A stretch of DNA of 64,000 nt. Source: Lyngbya sp. PCC 8106 (GTDB lineage: Bacteria > Cyanobacteriota > Cyanobacteriia > Cyanobacteriales > Microcoleaceae). Shown here one piece after another: positions 54,077 to 62,270 of the stretch; position 1 is the first letter of the stretch; each line of letters opens with the position of its first letter. A program made the position numbers and the translations under genes. The notes under the pieces were generated by a model that saw nothing but the letters and a program-made list of their open reading frames with translations, did no database searches and was not told the DNA's origin. The stretch lies in assembly GCF_000169095.1 (NCBI RefSeq), contig NZ_AAVU01000021.1, positions 1 through 64,000 of the forward strand, in the 5' to 3' direction.

Positions 54077-55114
54077 CTAACTGCTAATTTTTTTTAATCT
54101 TTGACTCGTCAATTCTGTCGCAAATTGCAACGCCGCTTTCATACTCAAAGCATCTGCTATTCCTTTTCCGACAATATCAAAAGCCGTACCATGATCGGGA
54201 GAAGTCCGAATAAAAGGTAAACCAATTGTAGTATTAACCGCCCGATCAAATGCCATTAATTTAACCGGAATTAAGCCTTGATCGTGGTAGAGAGCAAGAT
54301 AGGCATCGTGGACATTTTTTGCGGAATTATACCAAGCTTGACCAGGTTTTACCCATAGTGTATCCGGTGGAATAGGGCCATCTAATTGCAGTTGGGGATA
54401 GCGAATACTTTGCTGTTTTACCCAATCAATGATCCAGTCTTTTTCTTCCGTTCCTAACTGCCCATTTTCCCCACTATGAGGGTTTAAACCTGAGACTGCA
54501 ATTTTCGGGTTTTTGATCCCAAAATCTTGTTCTAAACATTCAATGAGTAAGTCTAATTTTAAGCTAAGAAGTTCGGGTGTTAAAGTTGTCGGAACTTCAG
54601 ATAAAGGAATATGAGTCGTGGCTAAAAGGGTGCGGAGTATCCAATTTGTTTGAGGAGATTTTGCCACAAATAGCATCCCAAACCGCTTAATTCCTGCTTT
54701 TTCAGCCAGTAATTCCGTTTGACCCGGATAGTGATGTCCGGCAGCTTTCCAGTGGGTTTTAGCGATGGGTGCGGTGACAATGGCGTGATATTTTCCGGCT
54801 AAAGTTTGGGTAATTGCTGTTTCTAAATAAGCAAAACTCGCTGCACCACTGGCAATATTTCCGCTTCCAAGTGTGATTTTATCGAGGTATTCATTCTGTT
54901 CAATTTCTAATAGATTAAAATCATCGGGATGCGCTAAATCTGAGCAAATAGACTTTAATTTTTCATAGGTTTGTTGTAAAATTTGGCGATGACCAATTAA
55001 GGTAATTTCACATTCGGAAGTTAAAGTTTTATCGGCTAAAGCTTTTAAAATAACTTCCGGGCCAATTCCAGCCGGATCGCCTAATGTTACTGCAAGATGG
55101 GGTTTAGATGGCAT
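54077..55114 (-). CDS. pdxA: 4-hydroxythreonine-4-phosphate dehydrogenase
   Basis: NAD-dependent step in DXP-dependent vitamin B6 synthesis. The 345-residue protein shows VTLGDPAGIGPEVILKAL at the start, VTAPIAKTHWKAAGHHYPGQTE, GLNPHSGENGQLGTEE and YHDQGLIPVK, with the metal-binding His residues in these motifs. I use ATG 55114. The first 11 bases overlap the end of the SLH-DUF3370 gene, so the two are probably translated from one mRNA. The open frame to 55177 is inside that upstream gene. Confidence 0.95.
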   Translation of the reverse strand: MPSKPHLAVTLGDPAGIGPEVILKALADKTLTSECEITLIGHRQILQQTYEKLKSICSDLAHPDDFNLLEIEQNEYLDKITLGSGNIASGAASFAYLETAITQTLAGKYHAIVTAPIAKTHWKAAGHHYPGQTELLAEKAGIKRFGMLFVAKSPQTNWILRTLLATTHIPLSEVPTTLTPELLSLKLDLLIECLEQDFGIKNPKIAVSGLNPHSGENGQLGTEEKDWIIDWVKQQSIRYPQLQLDGPIPPDTLWVKPGQAWYNSAKNVHDAYLALYHDQGLIPVKLMAFDRAVNTTIGLPFIRTSPDHGTAFDIVGKGIADALSMKAALQFATELTSQRLKKISS

Positions 55115-56978
55115 TATTTTGAATGGTAATAACTTGGGGAGGTGTTGAGTCGGGTGGATAGAGAAAATTAATCTCAACCCGTTGACGGGAGTTCGCAGAC
55201 ATGAAGAATGTTACTAGGGGTTGACCGAGTTGTCCACGTCGTTGTGTTAGATGAAGATAGTGAGTTTGAGACTCACCTACTTGATTATCATAGCTAACTT
55301 TAACGGTTCCACGAAAAAAAGTAGAGTCTGAGGAATATTTTAGAAAGAGTAGCTGATTTTGAAAGAGATCTGCTTCATTATTTTTTAAAGGAGAGGAAAA
55401 GATAATCTGAACCGTTTGATATTGACTAAACTTATTATATAAGGTGAAACCTATTTTGTACTCAATTCCATAATTTGCATGAGCAAAATAAGCCGTATCT
55501 GGATACCGAACTAACATTTTAGCACTTTGAATTTGTTGAGTGCCGAGTGTAATTTTATGAAGGGTTCCAATCCCATAAGAAAAAGCTTGTCCGAGTTGAG
55601 GAATACTCAGAAGATTTGATTCGGAATTATCACTAATTTCAGCTTGCCATTGTGTTCCTTGAGATACACCCGCAACGCGACTAAAAACAATGGGTAAAGT
55701 CACCTCAGGTTCGAGTGGAGTAGGAGTTGCATCACGAGGTTCAGCAAGTCCTTTATTATTTAATAATTCAATCCATTCTGATAATGTTGGAGGACGATAG
55801 GTATTATCAGAATTTAAAGAGGCTTTTTGGGCTAAATCTGCTACATATATTTGGTCTGTTGTAGAGAGACGTATCATTGTTGAACGACCATTTGAAGCAG
55901 GGAAATCGGGAATAGGAATCGGTAAATTCATCAGCATTTTATACTGTCCGGGTTCAAGACGCAATTCTTCAGGAAATATATCCTGTTGACCGCCTCGTAG
56001 AACCTCATTCATTGTGCGACTTCCCGGCCCAGAATAAACCGTTCCTTCCAAATTTTTTTGCTGTTCAGGTAAGTTAATATAGGGTGCATCAGGTGTACTA
56101 AGATAACTCGCAGCCGCTAAGATTTGAACTTGAATAGGATTATCGGTTGGATTGTAAAGAATAATTCCTTGATAGAAAGGATGGGTTTCTGATTTTGTTT
56201 CTGCTCGGGTAATATGATGAGAAAAAATATCAAATCTCCCCGTAAAGGCAAAGTTAAGATGAGCTTGTGGAACTTGTTTGTTATTCGGGGGAAATGTGGA
56301 GAGTAAAATGCCTTCTGTGAGTACAAGTTCAGGGCTATTGCTGTTCAATGTGGGGAGAGTATCTAATTGACCGGGTAAAGGGCGAATTTCTGTAGGTTTA
56401 ATATTCAAACCAACAATAGATTCAAGAGGAACTCCGCCCAAATTTAAAACTCGACAAAGTAATGCAGTAACTTCTCCTCTGGTCGTATTTTCATTAGGTC
56501 TAAATTCTTGAATATCAGGATAATTTACAATAATTGCGGCTCTAATTGCTTCGGCTACATAGGCTGTAGCGTAGTTAGGAATTAAAGCTGAATCTATAAA
56601 AATTTTATCCAGCATTCTCTCGACATCTGAGAAAGAAATATATTGTAGATAAGCACCTAAAACAGCAATTGCTTGAACTCGGGTAATGTTCTGTTTTGGT
56701 CTAAAAGTTTCGTCTGGATAACCTGCAAAAAATCCCTTTTCTGAAGCCATTTTTATTGCGTTATATGCCCAATATTTTTCAGCAACATCTTTGAATTTAA
56801 TCTGTTTACGTCTGATCGGTGCATCTGGAAATATATTACACATTAAAACCGCAAATTCGGCGCGATTAATATCTTTTTCAGGACGAAAGGTTCCATCGGG
56901 ATAACCGCTAACGAGATTGCGTCTAGCTAACTCAATAATGCACGATTTAGCCCAATAATTTTGAACGTCAGAAAACAT
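55104..56978 (-). CDS. SLH-domain protein with DUF3370 domain
   Basis: A 624-residue protein. Three S-layer homology modules occupy residues 1-190 (MFSDVQNYWAKSCIIELARR, LVSGYPDGTFRPEKDINRAE, GFFAGYPDETFRPKQNITR). The remainder (about 205-620) is a DUF3370 domain, with RPLPGQLDTLPTLNSNSPE and GTVYSGPGSRTMNEVLRGG. The DUF3370 function is unknown, and it is found in cyanobacteria. The protein starts inside the first SLH module with no signal peptide. The ATG lies in a sensible place and no upstream in-frame start adds a signal. It overlaps pdxA. Confidence 0.88.
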   Translation of the reverse strand: MFSDVQNYWAKSCIIELARRNLVSGYPDGTFRPEKDINRAEFAVLMCNIFPDAPIRRKQIKFKDVAEKYWAYNAIKMASEKGFFAGYPDETFRPKQNITRVQAIAVLGAYLQYISFSDVERMLDKIFIDSALIPNYATAYVAEAIRAAIIVNYPDIQEFRPNENTTRGEVTALLCRVLNLGGVPLESIVGLNIKPTEIRPLPGQLDTLPTLNSNSPELVLTEGILLSTFPPNNKQVPQAHLNFAFTGRFDIFSHHITRAETKSETHPFYQGIILYNPTDNPIQVQILAAASYLSTPDAPYINLPEQQKNLEGTVYSGPGSRTMNEVLRGGQQDIFPEELRLEPGQYKMLMNLPIPIPDFPASNGRSTMIRLSTTDQIYVADLAQKASLNSDNTYRPPTLSEWIELLNNKGLAEPRDATPTPLEPEVTLPIVFSRVAGVSQGTQWQAEISDNSESNLLSIPQLGQAFSYGIGTLHKITLGTQQIQSAKMLVRYPDTAYFAHANYGIEYKIGFTLYNKFSQYQTVQIIFSSPLKNNEADLFQNQLLFLKYSSDSTFFRGTVKVSYDNQVGESQTHYLHLTQRRGQLGQPLVTFFMSANSRQRVEINFLYPPDSTPPQVITIQNNAI

Positions 56979-57014
56979 AATTAACCTCGAATTTGATTGG
57001 ATTTTAACTCAAAT

Positions 57015-57335
57015 TTACTCAGTCCATAATAACTTTACTTTCTGAGTAAATCCTCCTTTTTCCGCACGTTTTTGGTCGCGAGTTAATAAAATTGATTCTT
57101 GATTAATATTATGACTCTCAATCAAAGCATCAATCACATCCAATAAATCCGCCAACTCCTCAATTAAATCCTCGCCATTTGCGGTAGCTGCTTCTTGGGC
57201 TTCTTCTAGGAGTTTATCCCGCAATGCTTGACGATATTCGCCTTCAGAAAGGATAATGGTATCGCACTGATGACCGGCTTGGCGAATAATTTCGGGAATT
57301 AGATCGCGCACCAGTTTATTATGTTCTTGACGCAT
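57015..57335 (-). CDS. MazG-like nucleoside triphosphate pyrophosphohydrolase
   Basis: A 106-residue all-alpha NTP-PPase resembling phosphoribosyl-ATP pyrophosphohydrolase (the COG4997 type). The start KLVRDLIPEIIRQAG is diagnostic. The magnesium-binding acidic residues lie in LLEEAQEAATA and EELADLLDVIDALI. It probably hydrolyses non-canonical NTPs as house-cleaning. It begins opposite and 58 bases from the methyltransferase gene. It stops 36 bases before the SLH-DUF3370 start on the same strand. Confidence 0.85.
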   Translation of the reverse strand: MRQEHNKLVRDLIPEIIRQAGHQCDTIILSEGEYRQALRDKLLEEAQEAATANGEDLIEELADLLDVIDALIESHNINQESILLTRDQKRAEKGGFTQKVKLLWTE

Positions 57336-57393
57336 TAATTGCTATCCTCTTATACAATAGGTTAAGATTACCTCAATTTAGTTACTTATTATC

Positions 57394-58161
57394 ATGCAAA
57401 TTTTCAGTCAACCTTTTCATCGAGTCGCGCTGATTTTCCTCTCTGTTCTATTCGCAGTCGGACTCAACGCTTGTACTCTGTTCGAGTCTATTTCTATTTT
57501 GCATTCTGATGACGTTTATCAGGAACGATTTGTTCACAGTCCTGATGGAATTGGTAAGTTTTATATGGGTCGAGAAATTGCTCAGGTTATGGGACATGAG
57601 GGGGCGGCTTGGTTAGAACGTCCGAGTCGCATGACTTCAGAAGCACCACAAAAAGCGATTACTGATTTGAACTTCAAGCCGACTGATATTGTCGCTGATA
57701 TTGGGGCGGGTACAGGTTATTTTACCTTTAGAATTAGTCCATTAGTTCCCGAAGGAAAGGTTTTTTCTGTTGATGTCCAGCCGGAAATGTTAGAGTTAAT
57801 GAATTTTGTGATCGACGAAGAAAATATTACCAATATTGAAACTGTTTTAGGGGAGATTGACAACCCTAATTTACCAAAATCTACGGTTGATATTACATTG
57901 TTAGTTGATGCTTATCACGAATTTGAATATCCTCAAGAAATGATGCAGGGAATTGTTCAAGCTCTCAAACCTGGAGGACGAGTTGTTTTGTTAGAATATC
58001 GCCAAGAAAATCCTCTCATTATGATCAAAGGGTTGCACAAAATGAGCGAAAAGCAAGTCAAAAAAGAAATGCAAGCAGTCGGTTTGGTTTGGCAAGAAAC
58101 AAAAGATATTTTGCCTCAACAACATTTGATGATTTTCACCAAGCCAGAAACTTTAACTTGA
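57394..58161 (+). CDS. Lipoprotein-type class I SAM methyltransferase
   Basis: A 255-residue methyltransferase. The N-terminus has a hydrophobic segment followed by a lipobox, AVGLNAC, so the mature protein may begin at that Cys as a lipid-anchored protein. Motif I is IVADIGAGTGYFTFRI, then VFSVDVQPEMLELM and ITLLVDAYHEFEYP. A periplasmic SAM methyltransferase would be odd, so the segment may instead be an inner-face anchor. It precedes the ABC importer by 79 bases; a link is not established. Confidence 0.8.
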   Translation: MQIFSQPFHRVALIFLSVLFAVGLNACTLFESISILHSDDVYQERFVHSPDGIGKFYMGREIAQVMGHEGAAWLERPSRMTSEAPQKAITDLNFKPTDIVADIGAGTGYFTFRISPLVPEGKVFSVDVQPEMLELMNFVIDEENITNIETVLGEIDNPNLPKSTVDITLLVDAYHEFEYPQEMMQGIVQALKPGGRVVLLEYRQENPLIMIKGLHKMSEKQVKKEMQAVGLVWQETKDILPQQHLMIFTKPETLT

Positions 58162-58240
58162 AGTTAAAAATCGCTTTAATTTCGAGTATAATAGAAATAC
58201 TTCAACTCAGGTTGCATAACTTTATAAAATCGGATCATTA

Positions 58241-59152
58241 ATGATTAAAAAACTTTTTATTCTGGGAATTATTGTATCAATGCTACCTTTAGCAGCTTGT
58301 TCTTCTCCTTCTTCTCAAACTTCAATGCAGGGAATAGAAGAACCGTTAGTGATTAGCGCAATTCCGGATCAAGATCCCGAAGAATTACAGAGAAAGTATC
58401 AAAAACTCGCGACTTATTTAGAAGAAAAACTAGGCGTTCCCGTTGAATATAAGCCCGTCACAGATTATGCCGCAGCAGTAACAGCTTTTAAAGTTGGAGA
58501 TTTAGAATTAGTCTGGTTTGGCGGTTTAACGGGAGTTCAAGCCCGTCTACAAGTTCCGGGAGCAGAAGCGATTGCCCAACGAGATATTGATCAACAATTT
58601 CATAGTTTATTTATTGCTAATAAATCCAGTGAATTGACTCCTTTAAATGACATTGATGAACTGCAAAAACTCAAGGGAAAAAGTTTTACTTTTGGAAGCG
58701 AATCTTCTACATCAGGTCGATTAATGCCACAGTATTTTCTTAAACAAGCAGGGGTAAATTTAGAAGATTTTAAAGGGGAACCTGGCTTTTCAGGTGATCA
58801 TGATAAGACGATTAAACTCGTAGAAGCCGGAACTTATCAGGTGGGTGCAGTCAATGAAAAGGTTTGGGAAAAACGAGTTCAAGAAAATGCGATAAACTTA
58901 GATCAGGTTGAGGTGATTTGGCGTACACCTGCCTATTATGATTACCATTGGGTAATTCATCCCCAAGTTAAGGAACAATACAGTGCAGACTTCATTCAAA
59001 AGATACAAGAGGCTTTTATTAGTCTTGATCCCAAGGTGCCAGAGGAAAAGGAAATTCTAGATTTGTTTAGTGCAAGTCAATTTATTACAACTCAAAACTC
59101 AAACTATACTCAAATTGAAGAAGTAGGGCGAGAAATTGGTAAAATTAAGTAA
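58241..59152 (+). CDS. PhnD-type ABC transporter substrate-binding lipoprotein
   Basis: A 303-residue binding protein with lipobox LPLAACSS. It has the PhnD/phosphonate-type fold: ISAIPDQDPEELQRKYQKL, VTAFKVGDLELVWFGGLTG and FTFGSESSTSGRLMPQYFL. Family members are annotated as carriers for phosphonate, phosphite or, putatively, selenate. No C-P lyase or phosphonatase gene is near, so I leave the substrate open. An exported unknown protein, ATPase and permease follow on the same strand. Confidence 0.9.
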   Translation: MIKKLFILGIIVSMLPLAACSSPSSQTSMQGIEEPLVISAIPDQDPEELQRKYQKLATYLEEKLGVPVEYKPVTDYAAAVTAFKVGDLELVWFGGLTGVQARLQVPGAEAIAQRDIDQQFHSLFIANKSSELTPLNDIDELQKLKGKSFTFGSESSTSGRLMPQYFLKQAGVNLEDFKGEPGFSGDHDKTIKLVEAGTYQVGAVNEKVWEKRVQENAINLDQVEVIWRTPAYYDYHWVIHPQVKEQYSADFIQKIQEAFISLDPKVPEEKEILDLFSASQFITTQNSNYTQIEEVGREIGKIK

Positions 59153-59271
59153 TAATTTGCTCAAAACCTTGTGCCAATAGAATTTAGGATAAACTTCTTG
59201 CTTCAAAACCAATTAGAAATGGCTAGGGAACAATGGATTAAAAATATACTTTAAATCTTTGGGTTAATACA

Positions 59272-59658
59272 ATGCTCAAACTTCTATTTTTGTCGCTGTT
59301 ATTTTTTTGGGGAAGTGAATTCGTCACTCCAATGATCGCACAATCATCGCCAGTATCCTGCACAATTGATGAATCTGGGACTGATGACTATAGCTTTCAA
59401 CTCTTTAATTGTAACTATTCACGATCGCAAATTGACACAGAAAGAATTAGTTTTCAATTATCGACTAATTTAGGGACATTGATTATCTTAAAAGCTCAGT
59501 CCGGTGCAGAAGTTATTATGCCCAACCCAGACCAAGTAAATGCTCTCATTCAGACGGCTTGGGTTTTGGAGAGAGCCGAACAGTTTAATGATGTTATGGA
59601 ACTCACACTTTATAATCAAGAAACTGGAAAAACAGTTAAAATTGATGTCAGTTTTTGA
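59272..59658 (+). CDS. Exported hypothetical protein between ABC transporter genes
   Basis: A 128-residue protein with a signal peptide (LLFLSLLFFWGSEFVTPMIA, cut near IAQSSP). A small, two-Cys beta-rich domain follows (CTIDESGTDDYSFQLFNC). I do not recognise a family. It lies between the binding protein and ATPase genes of the importer, with gaps of 119 and 18 bases, so it is probably transcribed with them. It could be an accessory periplasmic subunit; this is inference from position alone. Confidence 0.7.
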   Translation: MLKLLFLSLLFFWGSEFVTPMIAQSSPVSCTIDESGTDDYSFQLFNCNYSRSQIDTERISFQLSTNLGTLIILKAQSGAEVIMPNPDQVNALIQTAWVLERAEQFNDVMELTLYNQETGKTVKIDVSF

Positions 59659-59676
59659 AATCGGTTTGCTTCTTAA

Positions 59677-60453
59677 ATGATACAAAATGTTCCAATTTTT
59701 GAACTTAAAAATGTCTCTCATCGCTTTGGAAAAATTCAGTCTTTAACCGATATTAACCTCAAAATTAAAGCAGGGGAACAAGTCGCATTAGTTGGATCTT
59801 CCGGTGCGGGAAAAAGTACCCTGCTGAGTTTACTGAATGGTACAATTATTCCAAGTCAAGGTGAAGTTTTGATACTGGGTCGTGATTTTAGAAATCTTCG
59901 TCCCAAATTACGCCGTCAAATTCAACAACAAATCGGCACTATTTACCAACAATTTAATCTCGTTGATAATCTGCGAGTCATTCATAATATTAATGCAGGT
60001 CATTTAGGGCGTTGGTCATTTTTAAAAGCTGCCATTTCACTCATTTATCCATTAGAAATTCAAACCGCAACCCAAGCACTCCAGCAGGTCGGAATTCCAG
60101 AAAAACTCTTTGAACGTACAGATCGCCTTTCTGGAGGCCAACAGCAACGGGTGGCAATCGCGAGAGTTTTAGTACAAAATCCCACTGCAATATTAGCTGA
60201 TGAACCGATTGCTAGCCTTGATCCACAACGCTCCTTTGAAATCATAGATTTACTGCGTCAATTCAGTCAAGAAACCCATAAAACTCTCGTTACCAGTCTG
60301 CACGAAATTGAATTTGCTCGCAGTCATTATCAGCGGATTATTGGTTTAAAATCTGGAAAAATTTTCTTTGATCTTCCCGCTAACACCTTAACAGACTCTC
60401 TAATTGAGAAATTATACGATACTTCATTTAAAACTGACTATATTTTATCATAA
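59677..60453 (+). CDS. ABC transporter ATP-binding protein (PhnC type)
   Basis: A 258-residue ATPase. Walker A is VGSSGAGKSTLLSLL, the Q-loop IYQQFNLV, the signature RLSGGQQQRVAIARVL, Walker B AILADEPIASLDP, and the H-switch TSLHEIEFA. It is of the phosphonate-type (PhnC) subclass, energising the fused permease that starts 30 bases downstream. Confidence 0.95.
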   Translation: MIQNVPIFELKNVSHRFGKIQSLTDINLKIKAGEQVALVGSSGAGKSTLLSLLNGTIIPSQGEVLILGRDFRNLRPKLRRQIQQQIGTIYQQFNLVDNLRVIHNINAGHLGRWSFLKAAISLIYPLEIQTATQALQQVGIPEKLFERTDRLSGGQQQRVAIARVLVQNPTAILADEPIASLDPQRSFEIIDLLRQFSQETHKTLVTSLHEIEFARSHYQRIIGLKSGKIFFDLPANTLTDSLIEKLYDTSFKTDYILS

Positions 60454-60483
60454 AATTCTATCAATTCAACGTCTATTCCTCAA

Positions 60484-62205
60484 ATGAGTTCAACAGCTAA
60501 AATCAAACGTCCCTCTTTAGTCAACTGGAAAATATTTTGGCTGATAATTACCATTATCTCTCTGATTTGGTCATTACAAACTGCGGGAGTTTTTCAACAA
60601 GAATTAGTAAATTTAGGCGGGTTAACCCTAGTTGAACAATTTCTCAACGCCGCTTTTTATCCCGAACTTAGCCAAGAATTTCTTAAACTTACCCTAGAAG
60701 CTAGTTTAAAAACCTTAAGCTTTGCAGTTTGTGGTACTTTTTTTAGTATTTTAATCGGTTTAATTGGCGGTTTATTTTCCTCTGAAATTTGGTGGAGATC
60801 GCTGTCTCCCCATCTATTAGGAACTCCTTGGTTATTTATACGATCACTTTTAGCTATTCCTCGTTCCATTCACGAAGCCATTTGGGGCTTATTTTTTGTT
60901 AATATTTTTGGACTCGATCCTCTGGTGGCAATTTTCGCGATCGCTATTCCTTTTGGTACGATTACCGCCAAAGTTTTTTCAGATATATTAGATGAAACCC
61001 CTCGTCAAGCTTTAACCGCCCTTTTAAGCAGTGGTGTTTCTCCTCTCAACGCCTTTCTTTACACCTTATTTCCGCAAGCCTTTCTTAATCTTTTATCATA
61101 CACCTTTTATCGATTTGAATGTTCGATTCGTTCAGCAACTCTATTAGGAATTATTGGGGCAGGTGGCTTAGGTTATCAAATCTTACTTAGCCTTCAATCC
61201 TTGCGTTATCATCAAGTTTGGACATTATTAATTGCATTAGTGATCTTAACCGGATTAACCGATCTGTGGAGTTCAACCTTACGTCATCGCTTGGGTGCGC
61301 CTTCTCGTTTAGATCTTAATATTTTACAGTTAAAAACTGAACAAAGTTACAGCAAATATTCAAAAAATCTAGAACTTAAAAAACATCATTTTCTTTCCTT
61401 TTTCACCTTCTCCGGTTATTTTACTCTTGTTTTAATTGTCTTTTCCTTTTGGGAGATTAACGCTGATTTTTCTAAACTGTTGTCACCTCGAACATGGCAA
61501 TTATTTGTGTCAATTTTACAAGAGGCGTTTCCCCCAGATTTTAGTCAACTCCAACAACTCTTGATCTTATCTCAACAAACCCTCGCCCTTTCTATTTTAG
61601 CAATAATCATAGCAGGTTTAGGCGGAATATTACTTTCATTTCCTGCGGCAAATAACTTCTCATTACCGGGTGGAATATTTGATTTTAGTCAATATAAATC
61701 TGCTAACTTTTTAAACTTTGGAACCCTGATTTGGAGTCTCAGTCGATTGATATTACTCTTTTTTAGGGCTATTCCTGAACCAATTTGGGCATTAATTTTT
61801 CTATTTATTTTGTTTCCCGGAATTTTACCCGGTGCCATTGCTTTGGGGCTACATAACTTAGGGATTTTAGGACGGTTAATGGCAGAAGTCACCGAAAATT
61901 TAGATCCCCATCCTTTGCGATCGCTTTCCGGGTTAGGCGCCACTCGTCCTCAAGTCTTTTTATATGGTGTTTTACCCTTAACTCTCCCTCGATTTATTGC
62001 CTATATTCTCTATCGTTGGGAAGTCTGTATTCGGGCGACTGTAATTGTGGGTTTAGTGGGTGCGGGTGGACTAGGACGATTACTCACAGAACAACTGAGT
62101 AGTTTTGATTATCGCAGTATTTTTGCCACATTAATTGTGTTTATTTCTCTAACCCTTATTGTTGATTTTATCAGTCATTTTATACGACAAACATTGAGAG
62201 AATAA
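60484..62205 (+). CDS. ABC transporter permease, two PhnE-like domains fused
   Basis: A 573-residue protein made of two similar permease halves of about 270 residues, instead of a homodimer of one. Each half carries the EAA-like coupling loop followed by a glycine-rich signature: RSATLLGIIGAGGLGYQI near 225 and RATVIVGLVGAGGLGRLL near 530. Both follow conserved QA/LP-FLxYxxYRxE text. Ten or more membrane segments are likely. The two halves differ, so the channel would be asymmetric. It ends the importer operon; the inverted repeat at 62210 follows. Confidence 0.9.
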   Translation: MSSTAKIKRPSLVNWKIFWLIITIISLIWSLQTAGVFQQELVNLGGLTLVEQFLNAAFYPELSQEFLKLTLEASLKTLSFAVCGTFFSILIGLIGGLFSSEIWWRSLSPHLLGTPWLFIRSLLAIPRSIHEAIWGLFFVNIFGLDPLVAIFAIAIPFGTITAKVFSDILDETPRQALTALLSSGVSPLNAFLYTLFPQAFLNLLSYTFYRFECSIRSATLLGIIGAGGLGYQILLSLQSLRYHQVWTLLIALVILTGLTDLWSSTLRHRLGAPSRLDLNILQLKTEQSYSKYSKNLELKKHHFLSFFTFSGYFTLVLIVFSFWEINADFSKLLSPRTWQLFVSILQEAFPPDFSQLQQLLILSQQTLALSILAIIIAGLGGILLSFPAANNFSLPGGIFDFSQYKSANFLNFGTLIWSLSRLILLFFRAIPEPIWALIFLFILFPGILPGAIALGLHNLGILGRLMAEVTENLDPHPLRSLSGLGATRPQVFLYGVLPLTLPRFIAYILYRWEVCIRATVIVGLVGAGGLGRLLTEQLSSFDYRSIFATLIVFISLTLIVDFISHFIRQTLRE

Positions 62206-62209
62206 GTTA

Positions 62210-62259
62210 AAATCCCCCCTTCTACCTTTCCAAAAGGGATGGCGTAGCCGGGGGGATTT
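62210..62259. terminator. Inverted repeat between importer operon and adhE
   Basis: AAATCCCCCC (62210-62219) pairs perfectly with GGGGGGATTT (62250-62259) around a 30-base centre. It sits between convergent genes and may terminate both, though the T-runs are short. The sequence resembles C-rich dispersed repeats common in cyanobacteria. Confidence 0.5.
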
Positions 62260-62270
62260 CCTAATAACTG

